DNA from: Luscinia megarhynchos
Lineage: Eukaryota; Chordata; Aves; Passeriformes; Turdidae
Reading direction: 5' to 3'
Assembly: GCA_034336665.1 (NCBI GenBank)
Contig: CM067585.1
Span: 1,239,001-1,303,000, forward strand
Length of the DNA: 64,000 nt
Positions 43,915 through 57,554 of the stretch are shown here, piece by piece (position 1 is the first letter of the stretch; each line of letters opens with the position of its first letter). Below the pieces are notes generated by a model. It did no database searches. It was not told the DNA's origin and saw only the letters and a program-made list of their open reading frames with translations. The position numbers were made by a program, and so were the translations under genes.

Positions 43915-44725
43915 AGGTGGAGTGGCACAGGAGTGGCACAGGGAGGCACAGGGGAGGCTGGGAGGCACAGGGAGTGGCACAGGGGTGGCACAGGGTGTGG
44001 GGGTGGCACAGGAGGGGCACAGGAGGCTGGGAGGAGGGCAGGGGAGGGCACAGGGGTGTACCCGAGAGTGCTGGAGTGGCACAGAGGGAGGAGGAGGGCC
44101 ACGAGGCAGGGGTGGCACAGGGGAGGGCACAGGGGTGGCACAGGGGTGGCACAGGGAGGGGACTGGGGTGGCACAGGGGTGCCTGGGAGTGGCACAGGGT
44201 GGCACAGGGGTGCTGTGGGGGTGGCACAGGGGAGGGCTGGGGAGGGGTGGGGTGGCTGGGGGGTGCGGGGTGGCACGTTGTGGGGGTGGCACAGGGGTGG
44301 CACAGGGGTGGCGCAGGGTGTGAGGGTGGGGTGTGCAGGGGTGGCACAGGGGTGTGCGAGGGTGGCACGGGGTGGCACAGGGGTGGCAGTGGGGACTGGG
44401 GGGTGGCACAGGGGGGTGTACAGGGTGGCTGGGAGTGGCACAGGGTGGCACAGGGGTGTACAGGGGAGGGCATGGGGTGGTGGGGAGGGGGGGTGGCACG
44501 GGGTGTGGGGGTGGCTGGGGGGACGGGGGTGGCACGGGAGGGTTTGGGGTGGCACGGGGGGTGGCACAGGGGGTGGCACAGGGGTGCTGGGGGTGGCTGG
44601 GGTGTGGCACTGGAGTGTGGCACAGTGGCACAGAAGGGGTGGCTGGGGGGTGGCTGGAGGGTGGCACAGGGGTGGCACGGGGTGGCACAGTGGCACAGGA
44701 GTGGCACAGGGGGTGGCTGGGAGTT
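43915..44725. repeat. minisatellite, GTGGCACAGGGG 11-13-bp unit
   Basis: About sixty irregular units of GTGGCACAGGGG, with GTGTACAGGG and GTGGCTGGGG variants. Confidence 0.9.
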
Positions 44726-44864
44726 CCTGGCAGAGGGACAGGGTGCCCTCCACGCGGGGCACAGACCCCCAGGCACCGCTACAGCCCCATCCTCTCTATG
44801 CGGGGTGGCACTGCTGGGGACTGCTGTGCCCAAGCTGAGGTGGCAGGTGTGTGTGAACTCACCG

Positions 44865-45370
44865 GTGATCCTGCTGGGGAATCCCTGCTGGGAATCGGTG
44901 CTGGGAATCACTGCTACTGCTGGCATCGCTGAGAGCCTGCTAGAAAGTCCTACCGCTCTGCTGGGAATCACTGGGAATTCCCTGCTGGGAATGCTGGGAA
45001 TTCCTGCTGGGGACTGGGAGTGTTCGAAGCTGTTGGGGGTGTGGGGAATTCCTGCTGGGAATTCCTGCTGGGAATCACTGGGAGTCGCTGGGAATTCCTA
45101 ACAGGAAGCACTGGGAATTCCTGCTTCCAGAAGTCTGGAATTCCTGCTGGGAATCACTGTGCTAGAGGCTATAGGTCCTGGAATCGCTGGGAATTCCTGC
45201 TGGGAATCGCTGGGAATTCCTGCTGGGAATCGCTGAGTCGCTGGGAGTCCCTGCTGTGAGATCACTGGGAATTCCTGCTGGGGAATCCTGCTGGAGTCGC
45301 GAGATTCCTGCCGGAATCGCTGGGGAATTCCTGAGATTTCTGGGAATCCACTGGGAGTGGCTGAGGTGCC
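44865..45370. repeat. minisatellite, GGAATTCCTGCTGGGAATCNCTG unit
   Basis: Roughly twenty units of about 22-25 bp with the palindromic GGAATTCC core. Units become irregular toward 45.3 kb, close to the gap. Confidence 0.88.
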
Positions 45371-45630
45371 TAGAATGCGGGGAGGGACAGAGTCAGGGTC
45401 CTTGAGCGGCTGTGAGCACAGGAGAGGTGACCCGGCTGCGAGGGGCGATAAATGATGGTCGCTCGGGGGGAGGTGATTGGCGATTGGTTGGTGAGAGTGA
45501 TCTCGGTGCAGGGATGGCTGGCCCGTGAGGGGCGGGAGCCGGGAAAACCTGCACGCCGCCTGGCACGCGAGGCACGCCCACCACACTCCCCGGCACACAC
45601 GCATGCACCTGCCTGCCTGCCTGCAACAAC

Positions 45631-45730
45631 NNNNNNNNNNNNNNNNNNNNNNNNNNNNNNNNNNNNNNNNNNNNNNNNNNNNNNNNNNNNNNNNNNNNNN
45701 NNNNNNNNNNNNNNNNNNNNNNNNNNNNNN
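45631..45730. other. assembly gap of 100 N
   Basis: Exactly 100 N, the conventional placeholder for a gap of unknown size. Sequence quality falls on both sides. Confidence 0.99.
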
Positions 45731-48700
45731 TATGTCGGTTGTCATCCCGGAGTTAGGTGATAGTCCTCAGGGAAAATAGCCCGGCCAGTGTGATATCCGC
45801 AGTCGGGTATCGAAGTGGTGTGACAGTCCGGTGATAAAGTCCGAAAGGTGCGACAGTTCCGGAAGCGTCAGGGTGAATGATAATCCGGTTTATAGTCCGC
45901 AGCGTCAGAAGCCCGGTTGCCCGCAGCGTTCGGTGACAGTACCGGGTGTGACAAACCGCAGCGGGTGATACCGGCCGCCGGGTGACGCTCCGCAGCGCTC
46001 AGACAGTCTTCGAGCCGTCAGGGTGCGACAGCCCCGGTGACAGTTCGAGCCCGAACGAGCCGTTCAGGCAGTGAACCGGAGCGTCGGTCATGCCGCAATT
46101 TATCAGGCGACAAGCAGGACCATTCCGATCCCCGGATGATTTGGCCGTGGAAAGGACACGGCAGTGGTCAAGCCAGGTTCCGGATGATGACGAGTGGCTC
46201 GACGAGTGTCTCCGACGATACCGGACCGAAAATTCCGGATCGATACCGAGTACCGATCGAGAATCTCGACCGGTAACCCCGACCAGAATTCCGACAGAGT
46301 TCTCGATCGAGAATTCTCGACGATGCAATTCCTCGACGAGCAATTTCCATCGAGCAATTCCCGACATAATTCCCGACGATACCTCGATTGGTACCCCAGC
46401 CCCGATCGAGAATTCCCCGATCGATGGCCTCGATCGGTCGAGAATTTATCGAGAATTCACCGACTCCCACGATGGTTCCGATTGAGTACCCCGATGACAG
46501 CATTCCCGACCGGAGAATTCCCGATCGAGAGTTTCCGATCGAGTAATTCCTCGATCGATAATTTCATCGAAATAGTTCGATTGTTTCGATTGCGCAGCCG
46601 CAGGCAGTTGCGGTGGGGCCGTGTGTTCGTAACACCGCCGGGAGGAGGAAGTCGCGTGCGACCCCCGCAAAATAAAGTGCGTAAAACAAGTGCGTCAGCG
46701 GCGTGTCATGCGGTGTAAACAAGTGCGTATCAGTGAAAGGTAAACAGTGTGTCAGCGTAGTGCAGTAAACAAGTGCGAAAGCGTGAAAGGTGCAGCGTGC
46801 AGGTAACGTGCGTCGCGGGTAAACAAGGTGCGTGAGCGTGAAAGGTGCGTGTGCAAAAATAAGTGCGTGCGAGCGTGCGAGTGTAAACAGTGCGTGCGTG
46901 CGCACGCGTGCGTGCGTGCGTAAACAAGTGCGTAAACAAGCGGGGTGTCGCACGTAAAAACAAGGTAAAAATGCGCAGCAGAGGTAACAAGTGGCAAAGG
47001 GTAACAAGGTGAGCGTGTGCGTGAGTGCGTGTGTAAACGGGCAGTGTGTGCGAGCGCGTGCGTGCGTAAAATGCGTGAGCGTGTGCGCGTAAACGCGTGT
47101 GTGTAAACAAGTGTGTAAACAGGTAACAAAACAAGGCAGTCAGTAAAATGGGCGTGAGCGTGAAAGGCAAGAGTGTGTGTGAAAGGTGAGCGGGTAAACA
47201 AGGTAAACGCGTGCGTATGCGTTCAGTAAAACAAGCGTGCGTGTGTCAAGGGGTAACAAAAGGTGTGGCAGGTAACGGTAAAATCGCGTAACAGTGTGAA
47301 AGGCAGGCATGCGAAGGTATCGCGTGTGAAGCGTGTGTAGGGTGTGTGTAAACAAGGTAAACAAGTGCGGCGGGAGTGTAAAACGGCGGTGTGAAGGTGT
47401 GTGAAGGGTGAATGCGTAAAGTCGGGTAGTGCAAATGCGTAACAGCGTGCGTGTCGCGTGTGTGCGTGAAGTGTGTACCGTGCGTGTGAAGCGTGAAGGG
47501 TCGGGCGTGTGCGTGCAGGTGTAACAGCGTGTAAAATAAGTGTGTCAGTGCGGGTGCGTTCAGCGTGTGCAAAATGCGTGTGTCGGGCGCAACAAGGTGC
47601 AGCGGTGAGGTACAGGTGAAAGGTGCGTAAATGCGTGTCGCGTGCGTGTGTGTACCGCGTGTGAAGGTGCAAGAAAGCGTGCGTGCGTGTCGCGTGTGCG
47701 TGTCGCGTGCGTCGCGTGCGTGCGTTCGGGCAGTAACGGCAACAAGCGTATGCGTGCGTAGCGTCAGCGTGTCGGGGCAGCGTGTCGCGTGCGTGAGCGT
47801 GCAGTGCGTGAAAGCATTTCCGGAAGCTCCCGCCCATCATCACCGCCTGTTTCGTCGTTCTCCGCCAGCTCGCTTCAGCGACCCCGACCGCCGCTAAGTA
47901 TTCCCGTGTTGTACTTCCGGTTTAATTCCGTTTCGTAGAATTAGTGATTCTTTCGCGGATTCCGCGGCACTGGTGATTCTCCGTTGCGAAATTCCCGTAG
48001 AATTTCCAGCCTCAGCAGCTTATTCCCCAAAGTGATTCCTTCGAAGTTTAATTCCCAGCAGTGAATTCTCATGCGGTACCAGTGTTTCGTTAAACAGTTT
48101 ACCAGTGATTCTTCAGCAAAATTGCGAATTCTTCAGTGCGCCTCGTTAGTGAATTTCAAAGACTCCGAAGCGATCCTGCGGTAGTTTCGCAGCAGTTCCT
48201 CGGGTGACGTTATAACAGGCCTCCAGCGATACCAGCAGAATCAGTGATTCTCAGCGCCTCAGCATCTCAAAGCCATTCTCAGCAGTGAATCCCGTGCCAC
48301 CGATTCTCAAAGGGACCAGCAGACACCTAAAGTTCAATAGGGGACAACCAGCAGTGCCACCCCCAGGTTAGCGAAATTGCAAGCTCATACCGTCAGGTTC
48401 AAAGTCATCTCGTGTCAATTTCACTTCGCCACTTCCGTGTCACTTCAAAACACACCTCGTTGTTCGTGTTGTTCTCGTCAATTTCGTTCTCGTGCCACTT
48501 CAAAGCCTTCGCGCCAGCCTTCGTTACTTCGCGCCCCGTTAATTTCAAAGTTCTCTCGTGCTCTTCCGTGCCTCTCGTCATTCAGCCTCTTCTCAAAGCT
48601 CTTCCGTTCTTCGTTACGTCAATTCTTCGTCATTCTCGCGTTCCGTGTCATCATGTCGTTCTTCGCACAACACCCGTCATCTCGTTAATTTCTCGTGCCT

Positions 48701-51700
48701 TCCTTCGTGCCTTCTCGTGCCTCGTCATCTCCCCGTCATCTTCCGGTGCCACTTCAAAGTCGCTCGTCACTTTCGCCGTTTCGTGCCTCGCTTCTGTTTC
48801 AAAGTCATCTCTCAAAATAATTCCTGCCGTTCTCGTTCTTCAGCCTCTGCGCCCCGTACCTTCGTCAATTTCGTTCTTCCTTCGCTAAAGTTAATCTCTT
48901 CCCACCATTCTCACAGTAAAGTTTCAGTGTCTTCCGGAGTTCCTTCCGAGCGAGCAATTCAGTTAGGCGGTTCCTGGCGTTAATTTGGAAAGCGTGATGG
49001 TTCAGTTGAATTTCGAAGTCATAAAAGTCCCGTTCGCTCGGTCAGCAATATCACTTCGCGGGACATCGGGCCGTTCCCCATAAATTCAGTTTCGCGAAAA
49101 GCTACCGTTCCTCCCGTCGCTTCGCCTGTTTCCATCCATTCATCCATTCATCATCCATCATCCATTCATCAATTGATTCATCCACATTCACCATCCATCA
49201 TCTCGACCATCCATCCATTCATCCATCCACATCCATTCATCATTCATCCACTATTCATCATCCATCCATATTCATTCATCATTCATCAATTCATTCATTC
49301 ATCTTCATCCGCTCAATTCATCCATCTATTCACGACCATTCATCCATTCATCGAAATTCATTCATTCATTCATTCATTCACAACATCATCTATCATCACA
49401 CATTCATCCCTCACATTCATCTACATTCATCATCTCATCTATTCATCATTCAATTCATTCATTCATCACCCATCCATTCATCATCATTCATCTCACCACT
49501 ATCCATTCATTCATTCATTCACTCAATCACCATCCATCTATCTACATTCATCACCCACCATTCATTCACATTCATTCATTCATCATTCAACCAATCATCA
49601 TTCATCTATTCATCATTCATCTCACATCACTAATTCATTCATCCATCACCACTACCATCTGTCTCATCATTCATCATTCACTAATCCATCCACCAACTCT
49701 GTCATTCACTAACCACATTCATCATCATTCGTATTCATCCATCTTCATCACCACCCCATCATCAATTCACCTATCACCACACTACATTCAATTCGCTTCA
49801 CCACTATCACCACCTGTTCATTCACCTGTTCATTCACATTCAATCACCATCATCCCTTTACATTCATTTCATACACCACCATTCACCATTCATCTGTTCA
49901 CCATCATCCATCACCCATCGTCTCCCATTCACCGTCATCATTCACCATTCATCATTCACCATCAGCATTCATCAATTGTCAAGCCCACTATCATTCATTC
50001 ATCTGTTCATTCACCATCCATTCACCCATCTGTTCATTCATCACCACCATCTGTCTCATCAATCATTCACAATCATTCATTCATTCACTATCCATCTTCA
50101 TCCATTCATCCATCCATCACCATTCACCACTTCATCCATCCATCCATCCATCCATCCATTCATCCATCCAATTCATCCATCATTCATCCAATCCATCCAC
50201 ATTCATCAATCATTCATCACCATCCACCACCATCGATCCATCCATCCGTCCACCATCAACCAATCTGTCATCCATCCGTTCATCCATCCATCCACCATTC
50301 ATCCATTCATCCACCATCCACTGTTCATCCATCCGCTTCTTCATCTTCATCACGATTTACCGGCGGGAAAGCAGCCTACCGGTACCAGCCACCTCACAAC
50401 TTCGCCGACAGTCGGGATCGACAAGCGTCCTCTCGCGTAAACCTCTTCTTCCCGCCGGTGTCAGGTTCGTAAGGTCGTTGTGTCGCGGGGACCAGGAACC
50501 TCCACGCCGTAGAATCAAGATCAGACACTCAGCGTCGCGGGTTATGGCGAATCTCCAGGTGGCGCCACCACCATCGGGGGTGAACTGGAATAAAGTCGGT
50601 CTTCCAGTTCGGCAGGGTTACGACCGAGGTGGAACCGCAAAGACCGACGTCGGTCGCCCCGCTCCCATATCCCGCCGTCGGCAGCCAGCCCCGCGACTGT
50701 CCGAATGACAAACCTCGCCAGGTGGCGGAGAAGGTTCCGTACCAACCTGTGCTCGTGATCGACACGAGGGCCGAGTTGCGGCAGGAATGGCCGGGGAAGA
50801 GGAAAGGAAGTCGAGTCGGGGAAGGTCAGCCGAGGAAATCAGGCCCAGCAGCACAACTCCTCGCCAGAGGTAGAACAGAGTCAGGAGCAGGGATGCTGCG
50901 GAGAACCAGGTTGAAAATCTTCCACGGAAGAAGGCGTCAAGACAGCCAGGTTGACCATCTCGGCAGCGACCTGGTCTCGCCGGTGACGGTAGCCATCGGG
51001 CGCAAAGCCCCGACGCCTGAAGCTCTGCCGGTGCCATTCGTGATCTCCGCGCCCAGTCCCTCCAATTCTCCTCCCTCGCCGCAAGCGCCTGTGATCATGG
51101 AGGCGCCCTCGCAGTTCTTCAGTTCCTCGCCGATGACACGCTCGCCCGGTAGTTAGCCCCGACAGCTCGAACTGCCGGGATATACGCACCGGCCGGTTGC
51201 GGAGGCCGCATCATCGGGTGCATTAATGCCAGATCCCCGGGGATTTTGCCCTCGGGAATATTGGGCATATGCCGCCGGGGTCCCGGCGTAGTGAATACGC
51301 TGAGCGTGGTGTCGCGACAGCAACACTCACGGGTGATCAGGAGTTCAAAGCTGGGGAAGCACTCAGCCATATTCCGTTTTCCAGCCGTTGCCTGCCCGGG
51401 ATGGGGGTGCCGTGACTTGGGATGTATGTCACCATTGTTTCACCGCCGGATCCTTCCCGCAAAAGCCCGCGGCTGTTTCAGACGCGGGAGCGCGGGTGAG
51501 TCGCCAAACACTTTCAGTGTCGCCAGAGGGTGGGGGACTTTTCCCGAGGCCGAGTGGAGGACTGTCCCTCGGTTTGGGTTATGGAGCCAGGCAGGCGGTT
51601 GACGCGGAAAGTTGACCTCGACTTCATCCCTTCCATCTTCCACTTCAGCACGCAGTGGGGATCAGCAGCATCCCTGCAGGTCTCGACCCCTCGTTACGTC

Positions 51701-52090
51701 TTCTCAGCACCACGGTAAAATCTCGGCCCCGGGTCTGAACTGGGATGGGAGGGGACGCCGTAGCACCCGTGTGGGTTATCCGGCATGGGCACGCATTACA
51801 TGGGTGACGCGGGCGGGGACATGTGCTCGCAGGTTCTTCCCATTGGCATGGATGGCCTGCACAGCAGCCTGGTCAGGGCGCTTAACGGCATCATGGGCCA
51901 GAGCAGGCAGAAGAGCGAGCAGACCATGGGCACCCAAGCGCACGAGCATCCGTATCGCGTGTGTGCGTGTGTGTGTGTGTGTGTATCCGATAGCATGTAC
52001 CGCGTGCGCCTATCCATGTGTAGATATCCATGTGTGTGCATTCTGTGTGTATTATCCGCAGGTCTGTGTATCCATGTGTGTTTATCCATT
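45731..52090. other. degraded reverse-complement copy of the locus (fold-back arm)
   Basis: In order, this arm resembles the reverse complement of later sequence: the GGGGCTGTCACACCC minisatellite (45.73-46.08 kb), the AATCAGGAATTCTC repeat (46.09-46.56), the CA array (46.6-47.8), the GGAATTCC array (47.9-48.35), the GTGGCAC array (48.36-48.9), the GGAT array as ATCC/ATTC (49.13-50.34), the PKI flank and the 39-kb unique region (51.2-51.95). Clean anchors: CCCATTGGCATGGATGGC at 51839 is the complement of 39353-39370 and 52457-52474; CCCGGGATGGGGGTG with TGACTTGGGATGT near 51396 matches the complement of about 53.10-53.14 kb. No gene should be called here. Confidence 0.85.
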
Positions 52091-53644
52091 GGTGCCCATG
52101 GATGCCCACACACACGCTATCGATCACGGATAAACACAGCATGGATATACACAGACACACGGATGTACACAGCACACAAGGATGTACACACATGGATATA
52201 CACACACATGGATAAACGCACATGAATGCACACATGCACATGGATGCACACACACCATCACACACACACACACACTGATACGGATGCTCAGCACATGGGT
52301 GCCCATGGATGCCCCACACACTCATGTACACGCATCACAGGACTCCCCAGCCCATGAGTGCCCGCTTAAAGGGCCCCATGACACACAGATGCCACCCCGC
52401 AGTGATGCCAGGCTGTGCCCGCGGACCCCCGCGCGTCGGCTGTGCACGCGAGGAGAGCCATCCATGCCAATGGGGCCCCACATCAGGGATGCCCGGGCAC
52501 ACGTGTCCCCACCGCCCGCAGTGCCCGTGTGGAGTGCGTGCCCATGCCCACACGTGCCCCTAGACACGGATGCCCGCACACACAGGTGCCCCTGCAGTGT
52601 CCCCTCCCATCCCGGACTGGCCTCCGCGCCGAGGGATGGACACGGTGCCCGGGAGCCCGATGGTGGCCGGGACACCGTGGGGTGCTGGGGACAGGGCGCT
52701 GGCCCCTGCCTGCCTCCCGGGGGTCAGGGGACCTGGGCTGCAGGATTCCTTTTTGCTTTGTCCCACTGCCGACCGTGCGGGGTGGGAGGGATGGAGGGAT
52801 GGGGTGGGTCCAGCTCCACGTCCAGCCACCCTGCCTGGCTCCGGCCAGCGCTAGAGCCGAGGGACGAGTCCTCCCACCTCAGCCCTCAGGAGGTCCCACC
52901 CCGCCCCTCTGGCAGACGCAGAGGATGTGCGGAGCACGGCTGCAGTCCGGGAAAGCCTCACCTCGCGCCTCCTGCATCCCCGAACGCCGCAGGACGCGGC
53001 TGGCCCCGCCCGGGGCTGCGGGAGGGGATCCGGCGTGGGGACAATGGGTGACCCGTCTCGGGGCTGGAGGTGCTCCAAACAGCATCGCCTCTGCTCCCCC
53101 ACATCCCAAAAGTCACCAGCAGCACCCCATCCCCGGGAGCGGGGGACCACGCCCGCCTCAGATCCCTCAGAGACCGGCTGGAAACCCGGAGGCTCTGCTT
53201 GAGGGCTGTGAACCGCGGGCTAGGCTTTCCCCATCTCACTCCCCGAAACTTGGGGAACGGCTCCTGAGTCACCCCGGAAGAAAGACGAGGAGACGAGGTG
53301 GTACCCAAAACATCACAGTGAACACCACACTCCAGCAAGAAACACCCGTGGCTGCTCCTGTGGCCAGAAGGGCGCGGGACCCCCCGCGCCGGCTCCGCCA
53401 AATGCCCCAGAAGAAAAATATTCCCGGGGCAAAACATCCCCCCGAGTCCCGGCCCCAGGGCGTGGGGAGTCACCCTGTGTCACGGCAGGTCCCTCCGTGT
53501 CCCTCGCAGGCTGCCGCGTGGCCGGGGCGCTCCAGGCCTCGCTGCGGCAGCACCGAGGAAATCCCCAGCGGACTCGGGCTGTGCAGGGCTGCGGCTCCAC
53601 AGCCTCCTCCTTCCTCCGCCGGTCACAAGTGTCCCCCGGGCGGG

Positions 53645-53729
53645 GTTAGACGTGTCCTCTCCAGCTCTGGGCTGGGGGCTGGTGGAGGGGGCGCCTCCGC
53701 TGAGGGCGACTGCATGTCCCAAGTGCTGC
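53645..53729 (-). pseudogene. copy of PKI-like coding exon 2, indel-bearing
   Basis: Matches the exon at 40543-40625 but is 85 nt, with several substitutions and indels, so the frame is not kept. Probably an assembly duplicate. Confidence 0.75.
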
Positions 53730-53754
53730 CTGCGGGAGGAGCGGGGAGAGGGAT

Positions 53755-54115
53755 GGGGCGGGATGGGAGCGCGAATCACGGAATGGCCGAGCTTGGGAAA
53801 CAGCTCCAGGAGCATCGAGTCCAAGCTGCTCGATGGCCACCTTGTCACCACGCCCAGGGACCAGGAATTCCTTGACGCCTCCAGGGATGGGGATCCAACC
53901 CCCTGGGAATTTCTAATGCCCGAGCACCTTCTCCATGGAGAAAGTTTCTCCAGTATCCAACCTGGATCTCCCACGGCCGTTCCCTCTGCTCCTGTCCCTG
54001 TTCCTGTTCCTAGAGCCCGACCTGGGGGCTCTCCGCCTCCCTGGCAGGGAGTTGTGCAGAGCCACAAGGCCCTGAGCCCCTTTCTCCAGCTGAGCCCCTT
54101 CCCAGCTCCCCTCAG
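53755..54115 (-). mobile_element. copy of the CR1 fragment in the PKI intron
   Basis: Same insertion site and order as at 40668-41000, with small indels. The shared insertion shows the two loci are one sequence duplicated, not independent genes. Confidence 0.75.
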
Positions 54116-54260
54116 CCCCTTCCCAGCTGCCTCAGCCCCCCTTCCCAGCCCCCATTCCCCTGCCCTGGACCTCTCCAGCCCCTCTAGTGTCCCGATCCCC
54201 TGAGCACAGGATCTAACACGGGAACCCCCTGTCCGCTGCCCCTCCCTCCTGGTCACCCAC

Positions 54261-54405
54261 CCAGCCAGGGACATCTCGCCAGCTTTGAGGGCAGGTCCCA
54301 AGGGGCTGACGCTGGCGGGCGCAGCTCCAGGATGTCGGGCAGGGCATTTGCGCCGCCCGCCCTGCCGAGGATGCGTGAGTCCAGCACAGGGGTTCCACCT
54401 GCCAT
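54261..54405 (-). pseudogene. copy of PKI-like coding exon 1, frameshifted
   Basis: Retains GCCATGCTAAC around the start and the ATGTCGGGCAGGGCATT segment, but indels break the reading frame within the pseudosubstrate region. Probably an assembly duplicate of 41160-41304. Confidence 0.75.
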
Positions 54406-54839
54406 GCTAACCCTCTGCCGAGACGCCCGCCTGTCTCCCGGAGGGACCCGGCTGTGCCTGGGTTGGGTGCCCCCTGCACCCCGATGGGCAGAGGCAGGCC
54501 ACCCTGCCCCTGGGGACTCGGCCACCATCGCCCCCGCACCTTGGGTGCTCTGATCTCCCCGGTCACTGCAGCGTGCAGGAGGGGTTCCCTGGTCCCGACC
54601 GGCACTCCCCAACCCCAGCAGCCCATCGGCACCCCAGCCCGCCTGGCAACCCCAGGGAGGGACACACGGGGACAGCTGATCAGTCCCGCTGGGGTCTGGT
54701 CCCGACCTGGGGAGGCAGAGCAGGGTCAACAGAACCGGCCACAGCAAAGGAGCAGGAACCAGTCCGGGAGGGGGACAACAGGAGCCAACAGGGAACAATC
54801 CAGAACTGACCCAGAATCCCATCACCGGATCCCATCCCA

Positions 54840-56460
54840 GTGGACGGAGAACGGACGGACGACGGACGACGGACGGACGGACGGACGGACGGACGGACGG
54901 ACGGACGGACGGACGGACGGATCGACGGACGGACGGACGACGACGGACGATGACGGACGACGGACGGACGGACGGACGGACGGACGGACGGACGGACGGA
55001 CGGACGGACGAACGGACGGACGACGGACGACGACGGACGGACGACGGACGGACGGACGACGGACGGACGGACGGACGACGGACGGACGACGGACGGACGG
55101 ACGACGGACGGACGCGACGGACGACGGACGGACGGACGGACGGACGGACGACGACGGACGACGCGACGGACGGACGGACGGACGACGGACGGACGGACGG
55201 ACGACGACGACGGACGACGGACGACGGACGGACGGACGGACGGACGGACGGACGACGGACGACGGACGACGACGGACGACGGACGACGGACGGACGACGG
55301 ACGGACGATGGACGGACGACGGACGGACGGACGGACGGACGGATCGGATCGACGGACGGACGACGGATCGGACGACGGACGACGGACGACGACGGACGGA
55401 CGGACGGACGGATCGACGGACGACGGACTTTGACGGACGGATGACGGACGGACGGACGGACGACGGACGACGACGGACGACGGACGAGACGACGGACGAC
55501 GACGACGGATCGGACGACGACGACGGATCGGACGACGACGGACGGACTGACGGATCGACGGACGACGGACGGACGGACGATCGGACGACGGACTTTGACG
55601 ACGACGGACGGACGGACGGACGACGGACGGACGGATGCGATGGACGGACGGACGAATTTTGACGGATCTGGACGGACGGACGGACGATCGGACGGACGGA
55701 CGACGATCGGACGGACGACGGACGGACTTTGACGTGACGGACGACTGACGACGGACGGACGGACGGACGGACGACGATCGACGACGGATCGGACGGACAC
55801 GACGGATCGACGACGGACTTTGACGGACGACGACGACGACGGACGGACTGACGGACGGACGACGACGACGGACTTGACGGACGACGGATCGGATCGGATT
55901 CGACGGATCGACGGACGACACTGGACGACGGATGTGACGATGACCGACGGACGGACGGACTGGACGACGACGGACTTTGACGGACTTTGACGACGACGGA
56001 CGGACGGACGGACGGACGGATCGGACGACGGATCGACGGACGACGGACGGACGGACGGACTGGATCGATCGACTGACGGACGGACGATGGACTGACGGAT
56101 CCCGGACGGACTTGACGGACGGATGGACGACTGGACTTTGGACGGACGGATTCGGACGGATCGATCGGACGGATCTGGATCGATCGGACGATGGATCTGG
56201 ACTTTGACGATTTTGATCGACGGATGACGACGATGGATGGACGGACTTTGGACTGGACGACGGATGGACGATCGACGGACGGATGACGATTTGACGGATG
56301 GACGACGGATGGATGGACGGACGGACGGACGATGGATGGATGGATGGACTGATGGATGGATGGACGATGGATGGATGGATGGATGGATGGACGGACGATG
56401 GATGGATGGATGGATGGACGGATGGATGATGGATGGATGATGGATGGAGTGGATGGATGG
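54840..56460. repeat. (GGAC)n array, the counterpart of (GGAT)n
   Basis: GGAC/GGACGAC runs that grade into GGATCGGAC and finally GGATGGAT near 56.35-56.46 kb. It occupies the same position as the GGAT array in the clean copy. It gives long Arg/Pro/Ser/Val frames on the minus strand and Asp/Gly/Arg/Thr frames on the plus strand, none of them genes. Confidence 0.9.
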
Positions 56461-56709
56461 ACGACATGCGGACACAGACGCTGGACAGGGATGGGCGGCA
56501 CGTGGGCACTGACAGGAGAACCACCGGAGTCCCCTTGAGACAGCCCCGTGTCCCTTTGGAGCTAGGACCAGGAGGCAGCTGAGGGCTGCCGGGGCACTGA
56601 ATCAGGCACGACTCCGTCCTGGAGCCATCCCGTGCCCGCTGCTGGGACCTGAGGTGGCAGCCAGCCCCACGTGGAGGGACCCAGGACACCCCATGGCTGC
56701 ATGGGAGTG

Positions 56710-57455
56710 GAGTGGCACAGGAGTGGCACAGGAGGCACAGGAGGGCACAGGAGGGCATGCACGGGTGGCACAGCAGGCACAGGCACAGGGGGGCACAGGA
56801 GGGCACAGGGAGGGCACAGGGAGGCACAGGGTGGCACGGGGTGGCACAGGAGGGCACAGGAGGGCACGAGCACGGGGTGGCACAGGGAGGGCACGGGTGG
56901 CACAGGGTGGGACGGGAGGGCACAGGGTGGCACGGGGTACAGAGTGGCACAGAGGGCACAGGGGTGGCACAGGGAGGGCACAGGAGGCACAGGAGGGCAC
57001 AGGGAGGGCACAGAGGGCACTGGGGTGCACAGGGTGGCACGAGTGGGCACAGGGTGGGCACGTGGCACGGGGTGCACGGGTGGCACGGTGCACGGGAGGG
57101 CACGGGGTGGCACGGTGGCACGGGTGGCACGGGTGGTAACGGGTGGCACAGGAGTGGCACAGGGAGGGCACAGGGAGGGCACAGGAGGCACAGGGTGGCA
57201 CAGTGGCACAGGAGGGCACAGGGTGGCACAGGAGGCACAGGATGGCACAGGGTGGTACACGGGGTGGCACAGGGAGGGCACAGTGGCACAGGCAGGGCAC
57301 AGGGTGGGTGGCACGGGGTGGCACAGGGGTGGCACAGGGTGGCACAGGTGGGCACAGGTGGCACAGGGTGGCACAGGGGTGGCACAGCACAGTGGGCACA
57401 GGGTGGCACAGGGTGGGCCACAGGGGTGGGCACAGGGTGGCACTCACAGCAGGAC
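56710..57455. repeat. GTGGCACAGGG minisatellite (duplicate copy)
   Basis: Counterpart of 43915-44725, with GGAGGCACAGGAGGGCACAG variants. Confidence 0.88.
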
Positions 57456-57554
57456 AGCACCCCACAGGCACAGGGACCCCAAGGCACCACATCTCTGCGG
57501 GTGGCACTGCTGGGACTGCTGTCCCCAAGCTGGTGGCGGTGGGGGTGTGAACTC

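Noticed and set aside
41301..44971. Frames over 1,100 codons on the minus strand made of His-Pro-Ser-Ile repeats
   Set aside because: They are translations of (GGAT)n and the GTGGCAC minisatellite. There is no start context, domain or splice support.
46100..46560. TCGA/GAATTC-rich block that looks like a novel palindromic repeat
   Set aside because: It fits a degraded reverse-complement image of the AATCAGGAATTCTC repeat at 60.5-61 kb within the inverted arm.
50470..51780. Unique-looking sequence with moderate open frames, considered as a gene or foreign DNA
   Set aside because: Several stretches match the reverse complement of 52.7-53.2 kb with many indels. It shows no codon structure of its own.
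53645..54405. A second PKI gene or tandem PKI duplication
   Set aside because: It shares the CR1 insertion and flanks of the first copy, is frameshifted by small indels, and lies in the fold-back region, so an assembly duplicate is far more likely.
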